A stretch of DNA of 64,000 nt from CAZBRS01 sp964494475 (GCA_964494475.1 CAZBRS010000028.1:1-64000); one strand, 5' to 3'. Shown: positions 1 to 8,898, numbered from the stretch's first letter. Notes: generated from the sequence alone by a model not told the origin. Translations and numbers: made by a program.

Positions 1-178
1 CGGCCGAGATGGAGCCGTGGGAGCGGATGCGCTCGAGCAGCTCGACGCGGCCGCCCGAGAGCAGGGTCTCGCCGTCGCGCTCGATCCACAGGCGGCCGGT
101 CAGCCGGAGGCCCGGCAGAGCGGCCAGGACCTCGCCGGGCTCCGCCGATCCCCTGGCCTTGCGCTTCCCCCCGTGCAC
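1..178 (-). CDS. ModE-type winged-helix regulator, N-terminal part (partial)
   Basis: Partial gene running off the left edge; about 59 residues are visible from a GTG at 178. The peptide shows an L-x-G-R-L-W-I-E-R-D-G stretch, then G-R-V-E-L-L-E-R-I and G-S-I-S-A, which match the start of the ModE N-terminal helix-turn-helix domain (in E. coli ModE the equivalent reads R-I-S-L-L-K-H-I followed by G-S-I-S). ModE proteins bind DNA and often respond to molybdate through a C-terminal TOBE domain, which would lie outside the window, so a DNA-binding-only homologue cannot be excluded. MoaC, a molybdopterin enzyme, is encoded about 37 kb away. A TTG at 217 is an alternative start. Confidence 0.6.
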   Translation of the reverse strand, partial: MHGGKRKARGSAEPGEVLAALPGLRLTGRLWIERDGETLLSGGRVELLERIRSHGSISA

Positions 179-254
179 GGCCGCGCCCCGCGTTGTTCCC
201 GCACGGGAATAGCGCAACCGACGCGCCGCGTCAAGGAGAACGTCGGGGGCAAGC

Positions 255-283
255 TTGACGCCGTCCTGCGTTATGGCTAGTTC
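255..283 (+). promoter_or_regulatory. Candidate sigma70 promoter for the 318 gene
   Basis: TTGACG at 255-260 and TAGTTC at 278-283 are separated by 17 bp, about 35 bp upstream of the ATG at 318. The -10 match is weak. Confidence 0.3.
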
Positions 284-317
284 TAGGTTAGTTCCATCAT
301 TTCGCGGAGAAACACCG

Positions 318-968
318 ATGCGCATACGTCCGCTTACGGTCTTCTACGCGGCCTGCGTCCTGCTGGCGGCCCAGGGCCGGCCGGCGCACGCGTGCGGAGT
401 AGCCGAGCAGCAACCATTCGAAATCGATCTGGCCGAAGCGGCGATCGATGCCGTGCCCCCGTCCGCCATCGGCGACGTCTCGGTCTCGATCCGGCGCGGC
501 CACGTCCACGGCGCGGGCTGCTCGGGCGATTCCTGCGACGACATCGGGGGCGTCACGTTCGCCTTCGAGCCCCCGAGCGACGATCGCACTCAGGCCGCCG
601 ACTTCGGATACCGCGCACGGCTGGTCGAGGGCAGCCCGCCGACCGGCCACTGGGCGTTGTTCTTCGAGACGGCAGTCTTGTCCGATTACTACTACAATGA
701 CCCATCCCGTGCTCCCATGGCCCGACTGTATCTCAGCTGGCCCGATGGGCGATCCAACGGCCAGGAGGCGCTGCAGTTTGCCGTCGAGCTCATCCCGCTC
801 GACCAAGCCGGCAACGAAGGTCCGCCAACGCTCGTCCGCGTCGCCGATCCTTTCCGGGTTGGCGGATGCAACACGGCCGGGGCCTGTCGCTGGGCCGGGA
901 TCGACTTCGTGGTGCTGGTGGTCGTCGGGGTGGCCTTCGCCCGCGGGCGGCGACTCGGCCGCGCTTAA
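318..968 (+). CDS. Secreted protein with MYXO-CTERM-like C-terminal anchor
   Basis: A 216-residue protein of unknown function. The ATG at 318 was chosen over one at 255 because it starts a clean signal peptide (M-R-I-R then a hydrophobic run ending near A-H-A, before C-G-V). The middle has no recognisable domain and is rich in beta-type residues with paired cysteines (C-S-G-D-S-C). The last 35 residues read G-G-C-N, then C-R-W, a hydrophobic helix of about 15 residues, and a terminal R-G-R-R. That layout (Gly-Cys, transmembrane helix, Arg cluster) resembles the MYXO-CTERM sorting tail of Myxococcota, although the Cys spacing is looser. Its stop codon overlaps that of the convergent SemiSWEET gene (TTAA read both ways). 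Confidence 0.6.
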   Translation: MRIRPLTVFYAACVLLAAQGRPAHACGVAEQQPFEIDLAEAAIDAVPPSAIGDVSVSIRRGHVHGAGCSGDSCDDIGGVTFAFEPPSDDRTQAADFGYRARLVEGSPPTGHWALFFETAVLSDYYYNDPSRAPMARLYLSWPDGRSNGQEALQFAVELIPLDQAGNEGPPTLVRVADPFRVGGCNTAGACRWAGIDFVVLVVVGVAFARGRRLGRA

Positions 969-1219
969 CCGAGCCGGATCTTCATCACCAGGATCCACGC
1001 CGACAGCAGGAAGGTGACCGAGTTCGACGCGATCAGCGGCACGTCGCCCTGCAGCAGGCCGTAGACCAGCCACAACAGGATGCCCGTGGCGTAGATGGCG
1101 TACATGCCGAGCGACAAATCGCCGGTGTGGCGCGTCTTCAGGGTCTTCACGACCTGGGGCACCAGCGACAACGTGGTCAGGGCGGCGGCGACGAGGCCGA
1201 GCAGGGTGATGGCGGACAT
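965..1219 (-). CDS. SemiSWEET-type PQ-loop sugar transporter
   Basis: An 84-residue integral membrane protein with three predicted helices, the usual size for bacterial SemiSWEETs, which dimerise to form a facilitated sugar transporter. The diagnostic P-Q motif lies in helix 1 (S-L-V-P-Q-V-V-K-T, about residues 18-26), followed by the cytoplasmic loop T-R-H-T-G-D-L-S. The third helix carries the conserved asparagine in I-A-S-N-S-V. The start at 1219 is preceded by GGGAGC. Upstream on the same strand is a plausible promoter, giving a leader of about 25 nt. The substrate cannot be inferred from sequence. Confidence 0.85.
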   Translation of the reverse strand: MSAITLLGLVAAALTTLSLVPQVVKTLKTRHTGDLSLGMYAIYATGILLWLVYGLLQGDVPLIASNSVTFLLSAWILVMKIRLG

Positions 1220-1251
1220 GGCGGGCTCCCGACCGGCAGTCGACGCCGCGT

Positions 1252-1280
1252 ACCATAGCCAGGGCGACCGACGGTCGCAA
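1252..1280 (-). promoter_or_regulatory. Candidate promoter of the SemiSWEET gene
   Basis: On the minus strand TTGCGA (1280-1275), a 17-bp spacer and TATGGT (1257-1252) form a sigma70-like promoter about 33 bp before the start codon at 1219. Confidence 0.45.
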
Positions 1281-1294
1281 CGCCGAACGCAGTC

Positions 1295-1323
1295 TTGCCA
1301 CAGGCTCGCGAGTCCGCTAAGCT
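1295..1323 (+). promoter_or_regulatory. Candidate promoter of the YYGPxP lipoprotein / radical SAM operon
   Basis: TTGCCA at 1295-1300, 17 bp, then TAAGCT at 1318-1323. It lies about 35 bp before the ATG at 1358 and is divergent from the SemiSWEET promoter. Confidence 0.4.
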
Positions 1324-1357
1324 TCACGGCAGGTTCGGGGTTCAGGGGGGAGAGATC

Positions 1358-2050
1358 ATGCGCACGCTCCGTTCGATGCTCCTGTCCATGCAGCGGCTGC
1401 TCGAGAAGGCCCGCCACGGCATCGCGCTCGGCGCCCTCACGGCCGCGCTCGGGCTGCTGGGTGCGGTGACCACGGGCTGCGAGACCGACGGCGAGGAGAA
1501 GGTCTACTACGGACCCGCCCCGTACGACACCGTCGACGCCTCGGCCGACGTGCCCGTCGAGACCTCGCCCTACCCCGACGCCGTCTACTACGGACCGCTG
1601 CCCTCCGACGTGCAGCCCGACCAGATGCAGGTGTACTACGGCCCGCAGCCGGTCGACGTGGTCGACGACGCGCCGCCTCCGCAAGACGTGTCGCCGGACC
1701 AGCCCGTGGTCTACTACGGCCCGCAGCCCACCGACGCGGTCGACGACGCCCCGCCCCCGCAGGACGTGTCGCCCGACCAGCCCATGGTCTACTACGGCCC
1801 GCAGCCGACCGATGTGGTGCAGGACGCCGTTCCCGACACGATCAATCCCGAGGTCGCGCCGCTCTATGGCGTACAACCCATCGACGTGGTGCAGGACGCC
1901 CCGCCTCCCGACGCCCTGCCAGACTGCGGGATGATCGCCCTGTACGGTCCGCCGCCCTGCAACACCGACGACGACTGCCAGGGGCGGGGCGAGAACTGGT
2001 ACTGCGACAAGTCCGAACCCTGCTTCTCCATCTGCAAGCCGAAAGAGTAA
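1358..2050 (+). CDS. Repeat lipoprotein with seven Y-G-x-x-P motifs, partner of the radical SAM enzyme
   Basis: A 230-residue predicted lipoprotein (hydrophobic segment then T-T-G-C, Cys41). The ATG at 1358 follows a purine-rich GGGGGGAGAG stretch. From residue 49 the protein is a repeat array: YYGPAP, YYGPLP, three YYGPQP, LYGVQP and LYGPPP, most separated by acidic/Pro linkers such as D-D-A-P-P-P-Q-D-V-S-P-D-Q-P. The tail has four Cys (C-N-T-D-D-D-C, W-Y-C-D, C-F-S-I-C). The next gene, 8 bp downstream, is a radical SAM/SPASM enzyme. Known rSAM/lipoprotein pairs, with Y-G-x-P motifs in the lipoprotein, suggest this is the modified substrate. That role is inferred from context and not shown by homology to a characterised RiPP. 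Confidence 0.7.
   Translation: MRTLRSMLLSMQRLLEKARHGIALGALTAALGLLGAVTTGCETDGEEKVYYGPAPYDTVDASADVPVETSPYPDAVYYGPLPSDVQPDQMQVYYGPQPVDVVDDAPPPQDVSPDQPVVYYGPQPTDAVDDAPPPQDVSPDQPMVYYGPQPTDVVQDAVPDTINPEVAPLYGVQPIDVVQDAPPPDALPDCGMIALYGPPPCNTDDDCQGRGENWYCDKSEPCFSICKPKE
1503..1956 (+). repeat. Tandem array encoding Y-Y-G-P-x-P units
   Basis: Seven in-frame units, each beginning with a TACTACGG-like core (later ones CTGTACGG or CTCTATGG). Three central units of about 96 bp are near-identical and alternate with acidic/Pro spacers. Confidence 0.8.
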
Positions 2051-2058
2051 ACCCCAGC

Positions 2059-3222
2059 GTGAACCGCCTTTCGGCCCTCCGAAACCGCCTGCAGCATGCC
2101 CTGATCTGGCGGCGGCACCGTCTCGTACGCGCAAAACAGCGCGCGGAGCACCCGCTGCGCTACCTCTTCCTCGAGATCACGCGGCAGTGCAACCTGGCCT
2201 GCGCCTACTGCGGCTCCAGCTGCACCGGCAAGCCCGCCGAGGGCGGCGAGATGTCGACGCCCGAGTGGATCGAGGTGCTCACGCAGATCGCCGCCGACTT
2301 CCCGGCCGGGCAGATCATGGTGGCGGTCACGGGCGGCGAACCCCTGCTGAAAGAGGGAGTGTTCGACCTCTTCGACGCGCTCCGGCGGCTCGGCTTCCGC
2401 TACGGCATGGTCTCGAACGGGCAACTTCTCGACGCCGAGGCGGCGAAAAAGCTGGTGCGCTCGGGTATCGGCAGCATCTCGATGAGCATGGACGGCCCGC
2501 CCGAGGTGAACGACGCCCTGCGCGGGCGCGGCTCGTCGGACAAGGTGGCGGCGGCCATCCGGCACCTGCAGGCCGCCGGCTTCCGGGGCAAGCTCGAGAT
2601 CATCTCGACGCTCACCCAGCCCTCGGTCGACACCCTCGAGACCATGCGGCGCTGGATCGCCGCCCAGCGCGTGCCCCTGTGGCGCGTGGCCCCCGTCATG
2701 CCCATCGGCCGCGCCGCCGAGCGCGCCGACCTGGTGCCGGGCAACGGCGACCTGCGCGCCATCCTCGAGTTTCTGCTGGCCGCGCGGCGCGACGGCTTCG
2801 TGCCCCGCCCCGAGTTCGGCGAGGAGGGCTACCTGGGCCGGCGCTACGAGGGCCACGTGCGCCCCTACCTCTGCCAGTGCAACGCCGGCACCAGCGTGGG
2901 CGGCATCCGCTACGACGGCCGCATCGCCGCTTGCCCCGAATTGAGCGACGCCTTCGACCAGGGCCACGTCAAGAAGGACCGCTTCAAGGACGTGTGGGAG
3001 AACGGCTACCAGGTCATGCGCGACCGCAGCTGGGCCAAGAAGAGCGGCCCCTGCGCCGACTGCGAGCACTGGGACGACTGCCAGGGCGGCGCGCTGCACC
3101 TGTACGAGGCCCCCGGGCAACCCTTCCTGCGCTGCTTCTGGAAGATGCTGGCCGACGAGAAGGTCGCGCCCCTCGCCGACGCCCCCAAGCCCCAGGCGTG
3201 GTACGCGGGACCGGGGGCGTGA
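2059..3222 (+). CDS. Radical SAM/SPASM-like enzyme, rSAM-lipoprotein type
   Basis: A 387-residue radical SAM enzyme. The cluster motif C-x3-C-x2-C is at Cys44, Cys48 and Cys51 (Q-C-N-L-A-C-A-Y-C), followed by the G-G-E-P SAM-binding motif (T-G-G-E-P-L-L). The C-terminal third carries a SPASM-like Cys set: L-C-Q-C-N-A-G, A-C-P-E, G-P-C-A-D-C, D-D-C-Q-G-G and a last Cys in L-R-C-F-W. These usually hold auxiliary [4Fe-4S] clusters in peptide-modifying enzymes such as PqqE and anSME. The GTG start is 8 bp after the stop of the YYGPxP lipoprotein, implying co-transcription and perhaps translational coupling. The likely job is post-translational modification of that lipoprotein in the cytoplasm before export. 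The chemistry is unknown. Confidence 0.85.
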   Translation: MNRLSALRNRLQHALIWRRHRLVRAKQRAEHPLRYLFLEITRQCNLACAYCGSSCTGKPAEGGEMSTPEWIEVLTQIAADFPAGQIMVAVTGGEPLLKEGVFDLFDALRRLGFRYGMVSNGQLLDAEAAKKLVRSGIGSISMSMDGPPEVNDALRGRGSSDKVAAAIRHLQAAGFRGKLEIISTLTQPSVDTLETMRRWIAAQRVPLWRVAPVMPIGRAAERADLVPGNGDLRAILEFLLAARRDGFVPRPEFGEEGYLGRRYEGHVRPYLCQCNAGTSVGGIRYDGRIAACPELSDAFDQGHVKKDRFKDVWENGYQVMRDRSWAKKSGPCADCEHWDDCQGGALHLYEAPGQPFLRCFWKMLADEKVAPLADAPKPQAWYAGPGA

Positions 3223-3247
3223 CCGTCGGGCTGCGTTCCGGTATACT
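3219..3247 (+). promoter_or_regulatory. Candidate promoter of the toxin-antitoxin pair
   Basis: GTGACC (3219-3224, overlapping the radical SAM stop codon), 17 bp, then TATACT (3242-3247). The antitoxin ATG is at 3274. Good match and spacing for sigma70. Confidence 0.5.
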
Positions 3248-3273
3248 CGAGTCGTTTCGCTACCGAGGCCGCC

Positions 3274-3513
3274 ATGAAAGCCTTCGAGACCAACGCCACG
3301 CTCGACCCCGACGGAAGGCTGCACCTCGAGTCAGCGCTCTCCAGGCACTTGCCGAAGAACCTGCGCGTGATCGTCCTGGTCCCCGAAGACGACGAGGACA
3401 GCGGCGAATGGTACCGGGCGGCGGCCACGAACGAAGCCTTCGATTTCCTGGCCGACCCCGCCGAAGACATCTACACGCTGGCCGACGGCAAGGCGTTCCA
3501 TGACGCGCGGTAA
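3274..3513 (+). CDS. Putative antitoxin of the PemK/MazF-type module
   Basis: A 79-residue small acidic protein lying directly upstream of a MazF-family toxin and overlapping it by 14 nt, the usual antitoxin position. The first 30 residues (F-E-T-N-A-T-L-D-P-D-G-R-L-H-L) resemble the beta-hairpin N-terminus of DUF2281/AbrB-like antitoxins, and the acidic C-terminal half (E-D-D-E-D-S-G-E-W) could be the toxin-binding tail. I assign the role mainly from gene order. Antitoxins of this class usually repress their own promoter, and a good promoter sits immediately upstream. Confidence 0.65.
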   Translation: MKAFETNATLDPDGRLHLESALSRHLPKNLRVIVLVPEDDEDSGEWYRAAATNEAFDFLADPAEDIYTLADGKAFHDAR

Positions 3514-3844
3514 GGTCGTGCTCGTCCCGTTTCCGTTCGACGACCTGTCGTCGACGAAGGTTCGGCCGGCAGTTTGCCTGACGGAGCCCATCGGCGAGCA
3601 TCGCCACGTGGTGCTGGCGTTCGTGACGAGCCGCGTGGCAGAGGATCGACTCGAGACCGATCTGGTGCTCACGCCCGACGTGAGAGGGTTCGCGTCGACC
3701 GGCCTCCGCGTTGCTTCGACCGTGAGGCTTCACCGCCTCATGACCGTGGGTCCGGCGCTGTTGTCGCGCGAACTGGGCGACCTGACGCCGGACTTGCTCG
3801 AGGCCGTGGAAGCACGGCTGCGGGTGCTGTTCGGGCTCGCGTGA
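3500..3844 (+). CDS. PemK/MazF-family endoribonuclease toxin
   Basis: A 114-residue protein with the family opening G-K-V-V-L-V-P-F-P-F-D-D-L and the conserved K-V-R-P-A-V strand (about residues 20-25), followed by V-V-L-A-F-V-T-S-R, where MazF proteins place the catalytic Thr/Ser, and a terminal helix L-L-E-A-V-E-A-R-L. Members cleave mRNA at short motifs and are blocked by the upstream antitoxin. The length is typical (about 110). The 14-nt overlap with the antitoxin gene supports coupled translation. It ends 4 bp from the stop of a convergent lipoprotein gene. Confidence 0.88.
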   Translation: MTRGKVVLVPFPFDDLSSTKVRPAVCLTEPIGEHRHVVLAFVTSRVAEDRLETDLVLTPDVRGFASTGLRVASTVRLHRLMTVGPALLSRELGDLTPDLLEAVEARLRVLFGLA

Positions 3845-3848
3845 TTCT

Positions 3849-5183
3849 TCACTCGCACGCATCCCCGACCCCGTCGCCGTCGCCGTCGGCCTGCGAGGGG
3901 TTCCAGACGAGCGGGCAGTTGTCGCCCTCGTTCAGGATGCCGTCGTTGTCCCGGTCGGGGTCGACGCAGTCGGCCAGCGCGTCATCGTCGGTGTTCAGGA
4001 AGCCCTCGTCGGCGAGGTTGTCGCAGTCGTTGTCCCGGCCGTCGCAGGTCTCGGCCGCGCCGGGGTAGATCAGGTTGTCCTTGGGCTCGCAGTCGTCGAC
4101 GTCGTTGACGCCGTCGTTGTCGTCGTCTTCGTCGCACGCGTCGCCCTTGTTGTCACCGAGCACGCCGCCCAGGTTGTCCTTGTCCCAGTTGTGCTGGTCG
4201 GGGTTCGACACGCCGGGGCAGTTGTCGAAGAGGCCGTCCTCACCGATGCAGCCGTACTCGGAGTCGGCGTCGCAGTCGTCCTCGACGCAATCGGGCACGC
4301 CGTCCTGGTTCGCGTCGGGGAAGCCCTCGTCGGTCTGGCCGTTGCAGTCGTCGTCCACCAGGTTGCACTCCTCCTTGGCGGGAACGGGGCCGACGCACGC
4401 GAGGGCGCCGTCCTGGCACGACGTCACGCCGACGCAGGTGCCGAAGGCGTTGGTGGTCTCGCACGTGGTGCGGGGAGGGAGGCACTGCTGCAAGGTGCCC
4501 CCGCCGGGCAGGGGAACGGCCTGGCAGGCGTACCCGACCGGACAGGCCTGGTCCTCGCACGTGGCGCCGCAGAACGAGCCCTCAGGGCCGAGTTCGACGC
4601 ACAGATCGGCGTCGGTGCCCAGCTCGACCCTGCACTCGGCGTTGGTGAGGCACGGCCGGCACAGGTTCACGTAGCGTGGAATGCAGTAGTAGGCGGGCTC
4701 GCCGCCCACCAGCACCAACGCGCAGCGGAAGCTCGGGTCGGCGCAGGTCTCGACGCAGGTCTCGGGGCCCGAGGCGCGGCACTCGCCGGTCGCCGGATCG
4801 CAGGAGCGCCCGGGACCGCAGTCGATCCACTCGCCTTCGCCGAGGTTGGAGCAGTACCCCCATTCCCCGCAAGACTCGACCGTGCACGGGTTCCCGTCGT
4901 CGCAATCGGCGTCGGTCTCGCAGGGCGTGCCGCAGGGGCAGACGTCGGCGTCGTCGCTCGCGTCGCCGGGAGGCGTGCCGTCTGAGCCGTCGCTCTCGGA
5001 GGGTCCGTCGTCACTGGGAACGTCGAGGGTATCGACGGCGGAGTCGTCGTCGTACCGCGAATCTCCGGCGTCGGCGTCGACGACGGCGTCGGGAGCCACG
5101 TCGTTGGACGCTTCGCACCCGCCCGACGCGAAGACCAGCGCGATGGTCACCGTCAACGCGAGAACGACCCGCCGCGTGCGCAT
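3849..5183 (-). CDS. Cys-rich lipoprotein with thrombospondin-3/MopE-like calcium repeats
   Basis: A 444-residue predicted lipoprotein (hydrophobic signal ending S-G-G-C, Cys23). It continues with an Asp/Ser-rich linker, a Cys-rich region with about thirty cysteines (residues about 80-270), and a C-terminal half of acidic repeats: E-E-C-N-L-V-D-D-D-C-N-G-Q-T-D-E-G, D-N-C-P, D-E-D-D-D-N-D-G-V-N-D, E-T-C-D-G-R-D-N-D-C-D, and a final D-G-D-G-D-G-V-G-D-A-C. These match the thrombospondin type 3 and MopE-like families, which bind calcium outside the cell. It is probably an outer-membrane surface protein; no enzymatic domain is seen. It has its own promoter at 5211-5239. Confidence 0.8.
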   Translation of the reverse strand: MRTRRVVLALTVTIALVFASGGCEASNDVAPDAVVDADAGDSRYDDDSAVDTLDVPSDDGPSESDGSDGTPPGDASDDADVCPCGTPCETDADCDDGNPCTVESCGEWGYCSNLGEGEWIDCGPGRSCDPATGECRASGPETCVETCADPSFRCALVLVGGEPAYYCIPRYVNLCRPCLTNAECRVELGTDADLCVELGPEGSFCGATCEDQACPVGYACQAVPLPGGGTLQQCLPPRTTCETTNAFGTCVGVTSCQDGALACVGPVPAKEECNLVDDDCNGQTDEGFPDANQDGVPDCVEDDCDADSEYGCIGEDGLFDNCPGVSNPDQHNWDKDNLGGVLGDNKGDACDEDDDNDGVNDVDDCEPKDNLIYPGAAETCDGRDNDCDNLADEGFLNTDDDALADCVDPDRDNDGILNEGDNCPLVWNPSQADGDGDGVGDACE

Positions 5184-5210
5184 GGTTCCCCCTGAGCGCC
5201 GTCTCTGCCC

Positions 5211-5239
5211 AGAATAGAAAAATCGCGGGATCGATGCAA
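5211..5239 (-). promoter_or_regulatory. Candidate promoter of the 5183 lipoprotein gene
   Basis: Minus strand TTGCAT (5239-5234), 17 bp, TATTCT (5216-5211), within a local A/T-rich patch about 28 bp before the start codon. Confidence 0.5.
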
Positions 5240-5257
5240 GCGGGCACAGACCTTCCT

Positions 5258-5277
5258 GGCAGGCAGGAATGCCTGCC
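5258..5277. repeat. Palindrome, family A copy 1
   Basis: Perfect 8-bp arms GGCAGGCA / TGCCTGCC around a GGAA loop (TTCC on the other strand). It is the inverted partner of copy 2 at 5316-5335; on the minus strand it is preceded by TTGTGG. Confidence 0.75.
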
Positions 5278-5315
5278 CCACAAGATCACCGGACTCCGTC
5301 TCTCAGAAGCTGTGG

Positions 5316-5335
5316 GCCAGACATTCCTGTCTGGC
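5316..5335. repeat. Palindrome, family A copy 2
   Basis: Perfect 8-bp arms GCCAGACA / TGTCTGGC around TTCC. Differences from copy 1 are paired on both arms, so pairing is preserved. It is preceded by TGTGG on the plus strand, mirroring copy 1. Confidence 0.75.
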
Positions 5336-5343
5336 GGGAAACC

Positions 5344-5786
5344 TCATTCGCCAGCCACTCGAAACCCCTTCGAGAACGCCATGAATTCCCGCGCGAACGC
5401 CCACGGCGTGCGCCCNNNNNNNNNNNNNNNNNNNNNNNNNNNNNNNNNNNNNNNNNNNNNNNNNNNNNNNNNNNNNNNNNNNNNNNNNNNNNNNNNNNNN
5501 NNNNNNNNNNNNNNNGCCAGGTCGGGGTCGAGGGCGTCGAAGCGGCCCTGCTCGATGGCCACGGCGTCGGCCTCGGGCAGCCCGGCCTTCCGCGCCCAGC
5601 GGCCGTGCACGAAGGCACAGTAGCGGCAGGCGTTGGCGTAGGCCACGCCCAGCATGATGGCCTCGCGGCGGGCGGGCGCGAGGGAAGGGCCGACGAAGAC
5701 CTCCGCCAGCGCGGGAGCGCGGCGCGCCAGGCCGGCGGCCTGCGCGAGCAGCGTGGGCAAGCGGTAGGGTCGGGGCAGCGGGCGGC

Positions 5787-5790
<4 letters not shown>
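5344..5790 (-). CDS. Carboxymuconolactone decarboxylase/AhpD-like protein (interrupted by assembly gap)
   Basis: About 148 residues as drawn, but the 100-N gap (5416-5515) hides part of the C-terminal half and its true length is unknown. The visible N-terminal 90 residues contain the family active-site stretch Y-A-N-A-C-R-Y-C-A-F-V-H-G, with the C-x2-C pair and the following His of the AhpD fold used for peroxide reduction or decarboxylation. The start ATG overlaps the HutU stop by 4 nt (ATGA), so the two are probably one operon. The substrate is unknown; many such proteins are general alkylhydroperoxidase-like antioxidants. Confidence 0.75.
5416..5515. other. Assembly gap (100 N)
   Basis: Nominal gap inside the carboxymuconolactone decarboxylase-like gene. 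The flanks are not duplicated, so real sequence is probably missing. Confidence 0.95.
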
Positions 5791-7469
<1,679 letters not shown>

Positions 7470-7489
7470 GCGTCGTGGTTCACGCGCTC

Positions 7490-7518
7490 ATCATCGATCA
7501 GCGGGTTGGATTCATCAA
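7490..7518 (-). promoter_or_regulatory. Candidate promoter of hutU
   Basis: Minus strand TTGATG (7518-7513), 17 bp, GATGAT (7495-7490), about 21 bp upstream of the GTG at 7469, in the 84-bp space between miaB and hutU. Confidence 0.35.
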
Positions 7519-7553
7519 TCACTTCCTCGCCTGCGAACCGACCGTCAGGGAGC

Positions 7554-8894
7554 TCAGCGCGGCCCTCCCACGGCCTCACCGAACAACGAATGGCGGTGCA
7601 CACGACGGATCTGCACGTCGACGAGGGCGCCCTGCAGATCGGCGTGCCCCTCGGGCGGCACGACGTTGACCACCACGTTGGTGCGCGTGCGCCCTGCGAG
7701 GTGGGCGTCGGTGCGCTTCGAGGTGCCCTCGATCAGCACCTCGACGCGCTGATCGGCGTAGGCGTCCAGGCGCGCCTCGGCCAGTTGGTTCAGCCGGGCC
7801 TGCAGCGCGGTCAGGCGCGCCGACTTGACCGCCGCCGGTACGTCGTCGGGCAGGCGGGCGGCGGCCGTTCCGTCGCGCGGGCTGTACTTGAACGAGAAGG
7901 CCGTGTCGAAGCGGGCGGCCTCGACCAGGCGCAGCGTGGCCTCGAAGTCGGCGTCGGTCTCGCCGGGGAAGCCCACGATCAGGTCGGTCGACAGGTGCCC
8001 GCCGGGCGCGAGGGCGCGGTAGGCGGCCACCTTCTCGAGGTACTCGGCGACCGTGTAGCGCCGGTTCATGCGCCGCAGCACGTCGTCGGAGCCCGCCTGC
8101 GCCGGCAGGTGCAGGTACTCGCAGAGGCTGGGCAGGCGGACGAAGCGCTCGAGCAGCGCCGGCGAACAGTCGTGGGGGTGCGACGTGACGAAGCGCAGCC
8201 GGGCGAGGCCGGGCAGGGCCGCCACGCGGTCGAGCAGGTCCGGGAAGGCCACCCCCAGCGGGGGCGTCTTGCCGTAGGAGTTCACGTTCTGGCCGAGCAG
8301 CGTGACCTCGCGCACGCCGCGAGCCAGCAGATCGGACACCTCGCGGAGCACCTCGTCGGCGGGCCGCGACACCTCGGGGCCGCGCACGTAGGGTACGATG
8401 CAGTACGAGCAGTAGCGGTCGCAGCCGCGCATGACGGTCACGAAGGCGCTCACCTGGCGCGGGCGCACCCGAGTGAGCTGCAGGAAGGGCGCGTCGGCGG
8501 GCGCCGGAATATCGGTGCGCACCACGGGGCGCCCGGTGCGCTCCACCTCGTCGATCATGGCCGGCAGGTCGGCGATGGCGTCGGGGCCGAAGACCAGGTC
8601 GACCCAGGGCGCCATCCGGAGGATCTCGTGGGCCCGGTGCCGCGCCACGCAGCCCGCCACGCCGATCAGCGGGAGGCGCCCGCCGCGGCGCAGGTCGCGG
8701 AAGTTGCCGAGGTCGGTGTAGACCTTGTCTTCGGCCTTCTGGCGCACCGAGCAGGTGTTCACCAGGATCAGGTCGGCGTCTTCGGGGCCTTCGGCGGTCA
8801 CGTAGCCGGCCTCGCCCAGCACCTGCTCCATGAGGGCCGAGTCGACCTCGTTCATCTGGCACCCGTACGTGCGCACGTAGGCCTTGCGGTGCAT
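7554..8894 (-). CDS. miaB: tRNA-2-methylthio-N6-dimethylallyladenosine synthase
   Basis: A 446-residue methylthiotransferase that installs the 2-methylthio group at A37 of tRNAs reading UNN codons. The domains are in order: an N-terminal UPF0004 domain beginning Y-V-R-T-Y-G-C-Q-M-N with three cluster Cys (the second in N-T-C-S-V-R), a radical SAM core with the C-x3-C-x2-C motif in M-R-G-C-D-R-Y-C-S-Y-C-I-V-P-Y, and a C-terminal TRAM domain. G-Q-N-V-N-S-Y-G and L-H-L-P-A-Q-A-G-S are MiaB hallmarks. The ATG at 8894 follows the SAM-hydrolase stop by 4 nt, with GAGGA as ribosome site, so translation is probably coupled. Confidence 0.95.
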   Translation of the reverse strand: MHRKAYVRTYGCQMNEVDSALMEQVLGEAGYVTAEGPEDADLILVNTCSVRQKAEDKVYTDLGNFRDLRRGGRLPLIGVAGCVARHRAHEILRMAPWVDLVFGPDAIADLPAMIDEVERTGRPVVRTDIPAPADAPFLQLTRVRPRQVSAFVTVMRGCDRYCSYCIVPYVRGPEVSRPADEVLREVSDLLARGVREVTLLGQNVNSYGKTPPLGVAFPDLLDRVAALPGLARLRFVTSHPHDCSPALLERFVRLPSLCEYLHLPAQAGSDDVLRRMNRRYTVAEYLEKVAAYRALAPGGHLSTDLIVGFPGETDADFEATLRLVEAARFDTAFSFKYSPRDGTAAARLPDDVPAAVKSARLTALQARLNQLAEARLDAYADQRVEVLIEGTSKRTDAHLAGRTRTNVVVNVVPPEGHADLQGALVDVQIRRVHRHSLFGEAVGGPR

Positions 8895-8898
8895 CCGG

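Noticed and set aside
5416..5515. Frame continuity across the N run in the AhpD-like gene
   Set aside because: The gap length is nominal, so the apparent in-frame join is coincidence and the true length is unknown.
7475..7669. Small plus-strand ORF between miaB and hutU
   Set aside because: Most of it is antisense to the miaB 3' end, it has no ribosome site, and the intergenic part fits a hutU promoter.
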